Source: Alteripontixanthobacter muriae
Lineage (GTDB): Bacteria > Pseudomonadota > Alphaproteobacteria > Sphingomonadales > Sphingomonadaceae
Direction: 5' to 3'
Assembly (NCBI RefSeq): GCF_013336795.1
Contig: NZ_JAAFZT010000005.1
Coordinates: forward strand, 1 to 64,000
Length of the DNA: 64,000 nucleotides
The number at the start of each line of letters is the position of its first letter. Within the stretch, counting starts at the first letter, position 1. Made by a program: the position numbers and the translations under genes. The notes beneath the pieces are model-generated. The model was not told the origin of the DNA and ran no database searches. It worked only from the letters and a program-made list of their open reading frames with translations. Positions 1-6,696 of this stretch are shown piece after piece.

Positions 1-130
1 ACGCAGAGAAGCCTCCCGTGCAATCGTTTCCGCCAAACACGCCGAGCAAAGTAGCTGCTTGTGCGGGCGCAGTGAATGCGCTCGCGAATGCGAGCGAACC
101 TGCGACTAAAATGTACCGATGCTGAGACAT
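1..130 (-). CDS. Partial secreted protein, possibly PEP-CTERM type
   Basis: Only the first 43 codons are inside the window; the gene runs off the left edge. The start is the ATG whose complement is at 128-130, preceded by GAGGAG at a good distance. The N-terminus is a clear Sec signal peptide of about 25 residues ending APAQA, and the mature part begins ATLLGVFGGNDCTGGFSA. A mature N-terminus with GGNDC shortly after the signal peptide is common in PEP-CTERM exosortase substrates; that is family knowledge, and the C-terminal sorting signal cannot be seen here. Secreted status is well supported; PEP-CTERM membership is inferred. Confidence 0.6.
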   Translation of the reverse strand, partial: MSQHRYILVAGSLAFASAFTAPAQAATLLGVFGGNDCTGGFSA

Positions 131-157
131 TGACTCGCTCCTCAAAAGAAATGGATA

Positions 158-194
158 GCAGAACCCATGCCGTGTCCGTATTCGGACATCGGCA
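158..194 (-). promoter_or_regulatory. Sigma-54-like promoter with adjacent inverted repeat
   Basis: Read on the minus strand, GGCATGGGTTCTGC (171 down to 158) has the GG-N10-GC spacing of a -24/-12 promoter, lying 28 bases before the start codon at 130. Next to and overlapping it is an 11-12 bp inverted repeat, TGCCGTGTCCG (168-178) with CGGACATCGGCA (183-194), which has one bulged base. Several consensus positions are not matched, so this is a candidate. The remaining bases 195-390 show no gene or repeat I can support; the element boundary may lie there. Confidence 0.35.
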
Positions 195-390
195 AGGCTC
201 TCGCCATCAACGGTGCGACTCGATAAAAGCTTGTTAGCAGAAAATTTACTCTTTTAGGACTCCAAATTGGTTCTAGCGTGCCGAAGCGAGACTAGGCCTA
301 GATTCCCGAGCAACTTCTGAGATCGGACCGCTGTCATACGTCAGCGTACGTGGCGGTAAATGGCAGTTCGTCATATCCGAGGGCGTCAAT

Positions 391-607
391 TTAGGCAGAC
401 CTTACGAGATGCTTGATCCATCGTGCTGCTGCTCTGGCCGCTGCTGACCGCCCGCCATGCTTCCAAGCGTTGCTGTTACCTTTAGGAGCGCCCGGATTCG
501 TCCCGCCGTGCATCCGGCATCGCCGCTTGCCTCTGACTGCCGGAGATTGGCACTCCGTTCTCTTGCGGGTCTTTGGCCAAGCAGCGCGGGGCTGCCGCCA
601 GTCGATC
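391..607 (-). pseudogene. Broken 3' copy of the HGG-motif gene
   Basis: The last 60 or so codons read KTRKRTECQSPAV, then CRMHGGTNPGAPKGN, then WKHGGRSAAA, closely matching the complete gene at 1909-2157. DNA similarity to 1958-2124 is obvious up to about 607 and stops there, right beside the stop codon of the beta-helix gene at 617. Upstream of that point the open frame encodes unrelated residues, and the first part of the ancestral gene is missing. I read it as a truncated duplicate. A fused expressed ORF starting at 714 is possible but has no supporting features. Confidence 0.6.
440..607. repeat. Imperfect direct repeat, copy 1
   Basis: This roughly 170 bp block matches 1958-2124 in the same orientation, with scattered substitutions and at least one single-base indel. 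Shared stretches include CGCCCGCCATGCTTCCAAGC and GGAGATTGGCACTCCGTTC. Both copies encode the 3' part of a HGG-motif gene and flank the beta-helix gene, so recombination between element copies probably placed that gene here. Confidence 0.75.
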
Positions 608-616
608 AGAGTGCTC

Positions 617-1789
617 TCAAGCAGGAGAGCGGACAAAAACCTCATCAAAGGAAATTTTCTCTGATGTTCCTCTGTAGAGCGCCAGTTCGCCGGTAAAACC
701 GCGAATATCGCCACCAGAAACGGCGATGTCGAGCACCTCTGCTTGACCTAGTACCTCAAACACATTCCGTATTCGCCGGAAGCCTTGAAAGGAACAATCT
801 CGGAAGCGGATTTGCTGCGCCACACCGGAAATTCGGATTGCAACCGAGTCGATGCGCTGTGGCCCATTGCCCACGGCAAATCGACAATCGCGAAATGTGC
901 ATGCAACCGCTAGATGTATGGAAAGGCAAGCTTGGCCATCCACCTGGAGGGTGGGTTTCGTGGGCTCCAGTTGGACTTGATCGAAAACCATGAATTGGAC
1001 GTTTCGGCTCGCGCCGTTTTCGGCACCCAAACGCATGCATTCATTGAAATAGAATACCTTTGTATTCTCAATTCGTCCTTCTATGCATCCCTCAATCCAG
1101 ATGCCGCAGGCTGGATAATCTGGATTGGAAGAGTTTGAAACGCCAGCAAAGACACAGTCTCTAACAGTCACGTCGTTCACGTAAGAAGTCTGGTTTCCAT
1201 TGATGCGAAGGAAGGCGTCCGAAAGTTGTCCAAGGTAACCTCGGCCCACGCCAGCTTCGGAAATGACATTCTGTATGCTCGGAAAGAACGTTCCTTCCTC
1301 AACAAATATGGCACTTGCGTAGCTTGCAGTGCTGGGTCCGGTAAGCCGAAAGCCTGTGATCGCCTGCGCTTGGCGAGTCTGATCTCCGGGAGCACCGTCT
1401 CGACGGCCTGATAACATCTCGATTGCGTTTTCTGACGGAGAGTTGCCGACAAAATCTAGCCGGACCAAGCCTGGACTGAAAAGATGCTGGTAGTGGTCGC
1501 GGATCTTGATCTGCCCATCAATCGTGTACCGGGAAGACCCGTTACCCGGAAAATAGAGATTCTCTCCGGACTCAATGGCGCTACCAATGAAGGCGCTGAG
1601 GTCTCGATTTGATGAGCCGTTCAGAATACTATTATGAAGCTCGGCTGGTACAAAGTCCAATATTGAGCGCCCGCCCCCATGTTGCCGAGCGTGAGCAAAC
1701 TTTGGGAAACTTGCGACTGCAATCCCAGTTGGCAATACCGTAGCTGCGACGGGCATATTGCGAAGTAGGGTGCGCCTTTTTAATTTCAT
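617..1789 (-). CDS. Tat-exported right-handed beta-helix protein
   Basis: The 390-residue product begins MKLKRRTLLRNMPVAATVLP, with a twin arginine, a hydrophobic stretch and an AHA-type cleavage site near residue 35, so Tat export is likely. The body has repeated short strands such as RIENTKVFYF, VTVRDCVFAG and IRFRDCSFQG spaced like rungs of a pectate-lyase-type parallel beta-helix, as in polysaccharide-active enzymes and phage tailspikes. No catalytic residues can be assigned. The gene is visibly richer in A+T than the chromosome and ends about 10 bases from the broken HGG repeat, suggesting cargo acquired by transfer whose own 3' end may have been altered. Its substrate is unknown. Confidence 0.65.
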   Translation of the reverse strand: MKLKRRTLLRNMPVAATVLPTGIAVASFPKFAHARQHGGGRSILDFVPAELHNSILNGSSNRDLSAFIGSAIESGENLYFPGNGSSRYTIDGQIKIRDHYQHLFSPGLVRLDFVGNSPSENAIEMLSGRRDGAPGDQTRQAQAITGFRLTGPSTASYASAIFVEEGTFFPSIQNVISEAGVGRGYLGQLSDAFLRINGNQTSYVNDVTVRDCVFAGVSNSSNPDYPACGIWIEGCIEGRIENTKVFYFNECMRLGAENGASRNVQFMVFDQVQLEPTKPTLQVDGQACLSIHLAVACTFRDCRFAVGNGPQRIDSVAIRISGVAQQIRFRDCSFQGFRRIRNVFEVLGQAEVLDIAVSGGDIRGFTGELALYRGTSEKISFDEVFVRSPA

Positions 1790-1908
1790 GATGAAGTTTA
1801 ACCGTTCCTGAAGCAGAAAAGAGTTGCATTTGTCTGAAATTAAACGCCGAATACAATGAACATAGACTTATCGGCGCATGAGTAAGCCGTAGGGCTTCAT
1901 ACGATACC

Positions 1909-2157
1909 TCACCGAAGCCGCGCCAGTGACCTCAGGTATCGAGCCGCATCCATGGCCTCAGCAGAACGCCCGCCATGCTTCCAAGCGTTCCGATTGCCCC
2001 TAGGCGCTCCCGGATTGGTCCCGCCGTGCATCCTGCACCGCTTCCGCCCCGTCACCGCCGGAGATTGGCACTCCGTTCCCTTCCGCGTCTTGGCTGAGCA
2101 GCGCGGCGCTTTCGCCAGTCGCTCCGGTTGCATCGGATTGTTCGCCTGTTTTTCCAT
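1909..2157 (-). CDS. HGG-motif small protein of integrative elements
   Basis: About 82 residues if started at the ATG complementary to 2155-2157 (begins MEKQANNPMQPERLAKAPRC); an in-frame ATG at 2133 and one at 2217 are alternatives. A CxAKTRKGTxCQ segment and CRMHGGTNPGAPRGN then WKHGGRS match the short phage and island proteins annotated as HGGxSTG-like. The pattern of Cys and His suggests a small metal- or nucleic-acid-binding fold, but no function is established. Its first half lies inside the upstream 235-residue gene in another frame. It is the last gene of the overlapping chain that starts at the integrase. Confidence 0.65.
   Translation of the reverse strand: MEKQANNPMQPERLAKAPRCSAKTRKGTECQSPAVTGRKRCRMHGGTNPGAPRGNRNAWKHGGRSAEAMDAARYLRSLARLR
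1958..2124. repeat. Imperfect direct repeat, copy 2
   Basis: This is the partner of 440-607, located within the intact HGG-motif gene and the 3' end of the overlapping 235-residue gene. It differs from copy 1 by substitutions throughout, so the duplication is not recent or came from two related elements. Confidence 0.75.
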
Positions 2158-2707
2158 TTTCGCTGCCCCCGGTGTGTTGGTGAAACTGATCGGCAACCAC
2201 GGCTTGGCCGCCTTCATTGACGTGAACGTGCTTCACGGTCTGCTCGCGCGGCTGGTGCAGCTTCGTCAGAGCCTCCAGCGTTGTTCGGCAGGCTGTCTGT
2301 GCCTTGAGCGCCAGTCTCATGTATCGGTCGGCAGCGTCGGTATATTCGCCCATGTTGCGCCCGGATCGCCGCGCCAGCTCAGTGAACATCGTGTCCAGCG
2401 ATACGGCCTGAGCGGCTAGCATTCGACTGGCGAGCCGCTTGTCACCGTTCTCTGCTGCCTTCATCGTCTCTGCGAGCGCTTCGGTGCTGTCCATGATAGT
2501 CGGTTTGTGCGTATCTCCGAAGGCGTGATTGGCAAATGCAGAGGCAAGCTCCGCATGGCGAACACCCGGATCGAGCGCCAGCCGTGCCAAGGTCTTCAGG
2601 TGATGCTCGCCGGGCTGTGCATTAACCTCCAGCGTGTTCGCCGCGCTGGGTCGCACAACCTTGCCAGTCTGATCGCCTGCCGGTTTCGTCTTTCGCTTAG
2701 CTGTCAT
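2000..2707 (-). CDS. Element-encoded hypothetical protein, 235 aa
   Basis: The start ATG overlaps the stop of the HUH-type gene by four bases (ATGA), implying coupled translation. Residues about 60-150 are an acidic, helical region (DSTEALAETMKAAENGDKRL, then DAADRYMRLALKAQ) followed by KHVHVNEGGQAVVADQFH. The C-terminal 70 residues are Gly/Ser/Asp-rich and low complexity; there the same DNA also encodes the start of the HGG-motif protein. The VHVNEGGQAV signature recurs in hypothetical proteins of sphingomonad and rhizobial islands (my recollection). No enzymatic motif is visible and the role is unknown. Confidence 0.7.
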   Translation of the reverse strand: MTAKRKTKPAGDQTGKVVRPSAANTLEVNAQPGEHHLKTLARLALDPGVRHAELASAFANHAFGDTHKPTIMDSTEALAETMKAAENGDKRLASRMLAAQAVSLDTMFTELARRSGRNMGEYTDAADRYMRLALKAQTACRTTLEALTKLHQPREQTVKHVHVNEGGQAVVADQFHQHTGGSENGKTGEQSDATGATGESAALLSQDAEGNGVPISGGDGAEAVQDARRDQSGSA

Positions 2708-3528
2708 TGCTCATTCCTTCCGCCCCGCGCCTTCGCGCCGATGTTTTGTGATGTTCCGCAGCGCTTGCCGATTATCCGCCCGCCCGGCTCCAGCCGCTCC
2801 AGGCCGAAGCGTGCCGCCGCATCTGGGCTTGCGCCCTTCAAGACATAGGCGAGCGCCACTTCCAGATTGACCGCGTGCAGTTCGGGATTCCCTGCCTCCA
2901 GCCCCAGCCGCCCGCCGATGGGTTTGCTGTGGATGACGCGCGGCCGGTAAGGCTGCCCGGTAATTCTTCGCAGCCAGCCCTTCTGAAGCCCGCTGAGGCG
3001 CCTAACGTGCCCGGGTGGCACATGAGCCAGCAAATGGCAGTGCCCGCCCTTGTTATGGCCGTTCTCGTGCACCCAGAGCCATGCGATGGGGCTTCCATGG
3101 CGCGCGAGTGTTTTCGTCATGAGATCGGTGAAACGCCCGGTCGCCTTGGCCATGCCCTCGAGCGGCACGCCCGCTAATTCCCAATGAATGGTAATCATCC
3201 GCGTAAAAGGTTGGCCGATAGCGTCAGCATGCCTAGCCGCTGCTAGGAGGTAATTGACCTGCGTTGCGCTCAGAGCATGGCTCTCACGGCTGGCATGGTT
3301 ACGTGCGCCGCCCCTACTCGACAGGCTGCAAGCACAATTGGCTGCCACACCTAGTCTTAGGTAACCTATTGCAGGGAGTGTGCCAGTTTCAGAATTGCAC
3401 GTATTTCCCACGTTTTTACGCGGTGGCCCCATGTTTGTAACTTCGCCGAAAGTCCCCTCCCGGTGAAGTTTCAAAGCACGGCCATGCTGATTGTTACTTG
3501 TTGCCTTTTGCATGGCCGCAACCGTCAT
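2704..3528 (-). CDS. HUH-type replication/relaxase-like protein
   Basis: The 274-residue product has a segment resembling rolling-circle motif 1 (TRMITIHWELAG, 109-120), a histidine cluster GGHCHLLAH (161-169, with HxH at 163-165) and YVLK at 228-231 as a possible nucleophile tyrosine with its lysine. This order is that of HUH endonucleases (Rep or inovirus-Gp2-like). The C-terminus LEPGGRIIGKRCGTSQNIG is typical of a protein found beside integrases in alphaproteobacterial islands. It starts inside the stop of the previous gene (ATGA). The first 80 residues look non-domain-like, so a later start is possible. The nicking function is inferred from motifs only. Confidence 0.6.
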   Translation of the reverse strand: MTVAAMQKATSNNQHGRALKLHREGTFGEVTNMGPPRKNVGNTCNSETGTLPAIGYLRLGVAANCACSLSSRGGARNHASRESHALSATQVNYLLAAARHADAIGQPFTRMITIHWELAGVPLEGMAKATGRFTDLMTKTLARHGSPIAWLWVHENGHNKGGHCHLLAHVPPGHVRRLSGLQKGWLRRITGQPYRPRVIHSKPIGGRLGLEAGNPELHAVNLEVALAYVLKGASPDAAARFGLERLEPGGRIIGKRCGTSQNIGAKARGGRNEQ

Positions 3529-3847
3529 GCCGCTAGGGTTTCGGCAGCGTCTGACAGATCAACCGCGACCCAAACAATTGCCATCTTGCCGGTGCTATTC
3601 GGCCTGCGTCGCCCGCTGTCGCGGATAATGCCCTTCAGCCTCAATTCGCTTGTGCGCGGCGGGACGGAATAGCGGTTCATTTCCAGTGCCGTCGCAACTT
3701 CATCGGCAGTGCATCCGTAAGCGCCAGCCTTGCGAATTTCAGCCTCTATTGCTTTCTGAAGGCGCCAAGTTTGGGAGCCAAAGCATTGGCTGCAGCAATG
3801 GATGTATCGACGTTTCGGTAACCGGGTGCGTCGGGATAGGTGCTCAT
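3525..3847 (-). pseudogene. Winged-helix-like element gene, -1 frameshift
   Basis: From the ATG at 3847 the frame reads MSTYPDAPGYRNVDTSIAAA then NALAPK, typical of a phage/island helix-turn-helix protein, but stops soon after at LGAFRKQ. The adjacent frame continues the family pattern: RLQKAIEAEIRKAGAYGC, TADEVATALEMNRYSVPPRT, SELRLKGIIRDSGRRRPNS and KMAIVWVAVD to the stop at 3525. Moving back one base at GCTCCCAAACTT (about 3766-3777) joins the two parts with the expected length. It is a broken gene, a sequencing indel, or less likely a programmed shift. The ends overlap neighbours on both sides, so the operon architecture is intact. Confidence 0.6.
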
Positions 3848-4044
3848 GCCTGCTCTCCCTCTGCCAGCGGTTGCAAGCCTGCCTTCTCCAGCAATTTAAC
3901 CAGCCAACCTCGCTGCTTTTCACTCAGTTCGATTGCCACGCAGACGTGACCCAGGAATCCAGCGGTCTTGTGCGGGAGGTCCGGGCACTGGTTAAGCAGC
4001 GCAAGCGCCGCCTGCCGGTGGTGGTAATAGGGTGCATCAGTCAT
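3844..4044 (-). CDS. Small element protein, 66 aa
   Basis: The start is fixed at the ATG complementary to 4042-4044 by a strong ribosome site (GAGGAGGCGCACA before the ATG). The product begins MTDAPYYHHRQAALALLNQC and ends in an amphipathic helix (EKQRGWLVKLLEKAGLQPLA). It overlaps the preceding small ORF by eight bases and the next gene by four (ATGA). No domain is recognised; its small size and position suggest an accessory DNA-binding or regulatory role in the element, which is inference. Confidence 0.6.
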   Translation of the reverse strand: MTDAPYYHHRQAALALLNQCPDLPHKTAGFLGHVCVAIELSEKQRGWLVKLLEKAGLQPLAEGEQA

Positions 4045-4225
4045 TGTGCGCCTCCTCAAAGCAGAGCCGCGCCATATCCCGCGCCATCGAGGGCGACAGG
4101 CAAAAACGGCAGGTAAGCGTTTGCGCCTGCTGCTCCGATGCGGTAGGAGAACAATGCAACCAGCCGACAAGTTCATTGCGTGAAGCCCGGGGTGCCAGCC
4201 CCGGGTTTTGCATTTCTGCTGCCAT
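4037..4225 (-). CDS. Small element protein, 62 aa
   Basis: An ORF beginning MAAEMQNPGLAPRASRNELV with GAAGG just before the ATG, lying between the AlpA-like gene (3 bases upstream) and the 66-residue gene (8-base overlap). It contains three cysteines (WLHCSP, RFCLSP, LCFEE) and one His, so a metal-binding role is conceivable. No homologous family is recognised. Tight packing in the operon is the main evidence that it is translated. Confidence 0.5.
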   Translation of the reverse strand: MAAEMQNPGLAPRASRNELVGWLHCSPTASEQQAQTLTCRFCLSPSMARDMARLCFEEAHND

Positions 4226-4228
4226 CCT

Positions 4229-4411
4229 TCATGCTCCCGCCTGATAGGTGGGGAGGCTGGCGAGATAGGCTTCAAGATCCGCAAACGAGATCAACGTGCG
4301 CCGCCCAGCCTTCCGGGCGGAAATGTCCTGCCTTTTCAATGCTTCGTAAATAGCGCTGCGCGAAAGCCCTGAAAACTGCACCGCTTCAGGCACTGTGCCG
4401 AATGCTTTCAT
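4229..4411 (-). CDS. AlpA/excisionase-type DNA-binding protein
   Basis: About 60 residues from the ATG at 4411 (begins MKAFGTVPEAVQFSGLSRSA); an upstream in-frame ATG at 4435 adds eight residues. The sequence is a MerR-like winged helix-turn-helix of the excisionase class: a helix-turn-helix at VPEAVQFSGLSRSAIYEALK, then the wing GRRTLISFADLEAYLASL. In integrative elements such proteins regulate integrase and direct excision. Position two genes downstream of the integrase fits this. Bases 4412-4514 carry no gene and could hold its promoter. Confidence 0.8.
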   Translation of the reverse strand: MKAFGTVPEAVQFSGLSRSAIYEALKRQDISARKAGRRTLISFADLEAYLASLPTYQAGA

Positions 4412-4514
4412 CTGTCTTGTCCAGCAACGCCACACACAGGCTTGATTGCCCGGACGCTGCGAGGCACTCTAAAGCCGGTCAACGTTCCTGAAAAAACGGC
4501 AATTCTTGGGAAAG

Positions 4515-5201
4515 TTACTCGTCGAGTAGATCGCTGCTCGGAAACTGGATGATCCAGTCATGCGAAGCCAAGTCGCGAGCCCATGCTAACGGGTGCTCTC
4601 GGGCAATATCGCTGTCGAGCATCTCGCGGTAGAGAACTTTCGCGGGGTTATCGGCATCAGCTTCCTGCACCCTTTCCCGCAGCTTGCGCAATTCTAAAGC
4701 AGTGCCTTGTGATGACCACTTTGACTCTCGCAAGAGCTTGGCCGCGAGTTGGCAGCCCGGCAGCAAATAAGGACGCATTTTTTCTAGTCGGCAATGCTGA
4801 ACACAGCACTCGACGATCACTGCGATATAGCCGTTAGCTTCAAGCCGGAGCACGCTAGATGAAGGCGCACCTACCTTCCCGGCACGATCCGGCTTAAAGA
4901 TAGGACTTTCAATTCCGCAGCGAGCATCCTGGGTGGCTGCCATAACGGAGTTGATAGGATAGAGTACCGCCAGCGGGAAACCCAAACGAGAGAAGTACTC
5001 TTCAAGGGCTCGCATTGCTAGTGCGAGGCCGTAGCGCCCACCATCTCCCACGCTCTCCATTCTCTGCGTTGCTTGAGCGAGCTTCCTCTGTAGCTCAGCT
5101 AATTCAAGTTCCGGCTCCACGTCGGACTCGAGGCGTTCAAGCAGCCGGTCACGAAGCTCAATAGGCGGCAACTTCTCCGGATAGTGCGATCCCACCGTCA
5201 T
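4515..5201 (-). CDS. Integrase-coupled protein of unknown function, 228 aa
   Basis: The start ATG overlaps the integrase stop by four bases (5198-5201), implying coupled translation. The N-terminal third is charged and helical (RDRLLERLESDVEPELELAE). The middle has hydrophobic strands and a Cys-rich stretch (IAVIVECCVQHCRLEK), and the C-terminus ends SHDWIIQFPSSDLLDE. No helix-turn-helix, nuclease or membrane segment is evident. It could be a recombination partner, a maintenance factor or defence cargo; the sequence does not decide. Confidence 0.65.
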   Translation of the reverse strand: MTVGSHYPEKLPPIELRDRLLERLESDVEPELELAELQRKLAQATQRMESVGDGGRYGLALAMRALEEYFSRLGFPLAVLYPINSVMAATQDARCGIESPIFKPDRAGKVGAPSSSVLRLEANGYIAVIVECCVQHCRLEKMRPYLLPGCQLAAKLLRESKWSSQGTALELRKLRERVQEADADNPAKVLYREMLDSDIAREHPLAWARDLASHDWIIQFPSSDLLDE

Positions 5202-6442
5202 CCCACCCCTGCCCGGATTGGTGTAACCTCAACAGCGCCCGTGCCGCCGTTATCGCAAAAGGTTACCCAATCAGCCATGAGCCGCCGCCGCTTCTCGAAC
5301 AAGTCGCCGCGCCGATAAGCCGCCTCGGCCTTGTTCCCGATGGTATGCGCCAGCGCCATCTCGCAGACCTCATGAGCATAGGCAGTGCATTCGGCTGCCC
5401 AATCTCGAAAGCTGGAGCGGAAACCGTGAACTGTGCAATCCTGCTCCATACGGCGAAGAAGCATAGCCATCGCCATGCTTGACAGCTTGCCTCCCTTCGC
5501 ACCGGGGAAGAGCCATTCGCTCTCTATTGGCTTGAGGCTCTCTAATATTTCGACAGCGCGCGGTGACAGCGGTACCCGGTGCTCTTTGGCAGCCTTCATT
5601 CGCTCGGCTGGCACGGTCCAGACTGCCTTGTCCAAATCGACTTCGTTCCACTTAGCGCCGATCACTTCGCCAGACCGGCTGGCAGTCAGAATGACAAACT
5701 CCAGCGCGAGCGCGGCAGTTGCCTCACGTGCGTGCAGCGCTCGAACAAAAGCAGGAACATCAGAGTAGGGCATGGCCTTGTGGTGACCACGCGTGAGGCG
5801 TGAACGGGCAGGCAGGATCTGAGCGATATGTCCTCGCCAGCGAGCGGGGTTCTCTCCCTCACGATAGCCGCGCGCTTTCGCGTTATCGAGCACGGTTTCG
5901 ATGCGCCCGCGTATCCGGCTGGCGGTCTCCGGCTTTACTCGCCAAATCGGCTCGAGGATTTGGAGAACGTGTGCTGTTTCGATTTCCGCGACGGGCAGAT
6001 CGCCCATCACTGGATAGACATAGGTGATGAGCGTGTTTTTCCACTGCTGGCGATGCTTGTCATTGCGCCAGCTTGCCTCATTTGCGGCGATATAAGCCTC
6101 CGCCACGGCCCTGAAGGTCATTCCCACCACCTTCGCTGCCTGAGCCTCTGCAAGCGTCTGAGCGGCCGCCTCATCGCGTTCCTCTAGTGGATCGATGCCA
6201 GCTTTGACCTTCAAACGAAGCGCGACTGCTTCATCCCGCGCGTCTGCCAAGGACAGGCCGCCGCTGCCAGCCGCTCCAAGCCCTACGTCTCGCGAACGCC
6301 CCTTCAGCATGAAGCGGTAGACCCATGATCGCGCGCCTGACTGCTTCACAAGCAGGTGCAGCCCGCCGCCATCGGCATGACGTCCCGGCTTCGCGTTTTT
6401 AACTGACGTTGAAGTAAGCGCATTATTGAGCTTGCGAGGCAT
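5198..6442 (-). CDS. Tyrosine recombinase, DUF4102-type integrase
   Basis: A 414-residue site-specific recombinase. The N-terminus holds a DUF4102 arm-DNA-binding region (DGGGLHLLVKQSGARSW), then a SAM-like core-binding domain and the catalytic domain. Catalytic residues are visible: Arg in ILTASRSGEV (about 256), HxxR in HGFRSSFRDW (339, 342), His near 366 and the nucleophile Tyr in AAYRRGDLF (about 376). I chose the second ATG (6442) because AGGA lies 8-9 bases before it; the first ATG (6460) sits inside an inverted repeat. It mobilises the element to its left; the attachment site was not found. Confidence 0.92.
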   Translation of the reverse strand: MPRKLNNALTSTSVKNAKPGRHADGGGLHLLVKQSGARSWVYRFMLKGRSRDVGLGAAGSGGLSLADARDEAVALRLKVKAGIDPLEERDEAAAQTLAEAQAAKVVGMTFRAVAEAYIAANEASWRNDKHRQQWKNTLITYVYPVMGDLPVAEIETAHVLQILEPIWRVKPETASRIRGRIETVLDNAKARGYREGENPARWRGHIAQILPARSRLTRGHHKAMPYSDVPAFVRALHAREATAALALEFVILTASRSGEVIGAKWNEVDLDKAVWTVPAERMKAAKEHRVPLSPRAVEILESLKPIESEWLFPGAKGGKLSSMAMAMLLRRMEQDCTVHGFRSSFRDWAAECTAYAHEVCEMALAHTIGNKAEAAYRRGDLFEKRRRLMADWVTFCDNGGTGAVEVTPIRAGVG

Positions 6443-6452
6443 GATAGGTCCT

Positions 6453-6496
6453 GTTCCCATAACCGTTCCCCGATGAGGAGCCGGTTTTATGGGAAC
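6453..6496. repeat. Inverted repeat in front of the integrase
   Basis: GTTCCCATAACCG (6453-6465) faces CGGTTTTATGGGAAC (6482-6496); the outer ten bases are a perfect inverted repeat. It overlaps the first possible integrase start codon. It may be an operator for the AlpA-like regulator, an integrase arm site, or a hairpin affecting translation. A second small palindrome, ACGCTTG-G-CAAGCGT, lies at 6515-6529. Confidence 0.6.
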
Positions 6497-6661
6497 GCAA
6501 TCGGACAGTGGCGGACGCTTGGCAAGCGTTTAGAGCGTATATCCCTCAGATTTGTGCGGGTTTGTGGACATAGAGGGACGGGTTGAAACAGAGGTAATTC
6601 GGACACCCTGTCCGCCAAGTGAATGATGAACTTTTTATCTGTCCACCTTGACGTGCAAGAA

Positions 6662-6685
6662 AAAGGGCCCCGGTGGGGGCCCTTT
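6662..6685 (-). terminator. Rho-independent terminator
   Basis: AAAGGGCCCC and GGGGCCCTTT form a perfect 10-bp stem with a 4-base loop; on the minus strand the stem runs into TTTTTCTT. It ends the unit containing the GGDEF-EAL gene and the 16-codon ORF. Confidence 0.85.
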
Positions 6686-6696
6686 CATGTCTTGCA

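Larger units (their letters stand above)
391..6530 (-). mobile_element. Compact integrative element, boundaries approximate
   Basis: An uninterrupted minus-strand chain from integrase to HGG-motif protein, nearly every gene overlapping the next by 4-8 bases, carries integrase, AlpA-type regulator, HUH-type protein and several unknown small proteins. The right limit lies between the integrase (6442) and the terminator of the chromosomal unit (6685). The left limit is uncertain: the operon proper ends at 1909, but a broken HGG copy at 391-607 suggests a second, partly deleted element beyond the beta-helix gene. No target-site duplication or tRNA was found by eye, so the ends are estimates. Confidence 0.6.

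Noticed and set aside
3762-3780. Classical -1 programmed frameshift signal
   Set aside because: CCCAAAC is present but the reading phase is not that of X XXY YYZ, and no downstream structure was evident.
6461-6660. A tRNA or tmRNA as the integration target
   Set aside because: I could not fold a cloverleaf or find a TTCAA-type arm with matching acceptor stem; no duplicate of this region was seen near the left side.
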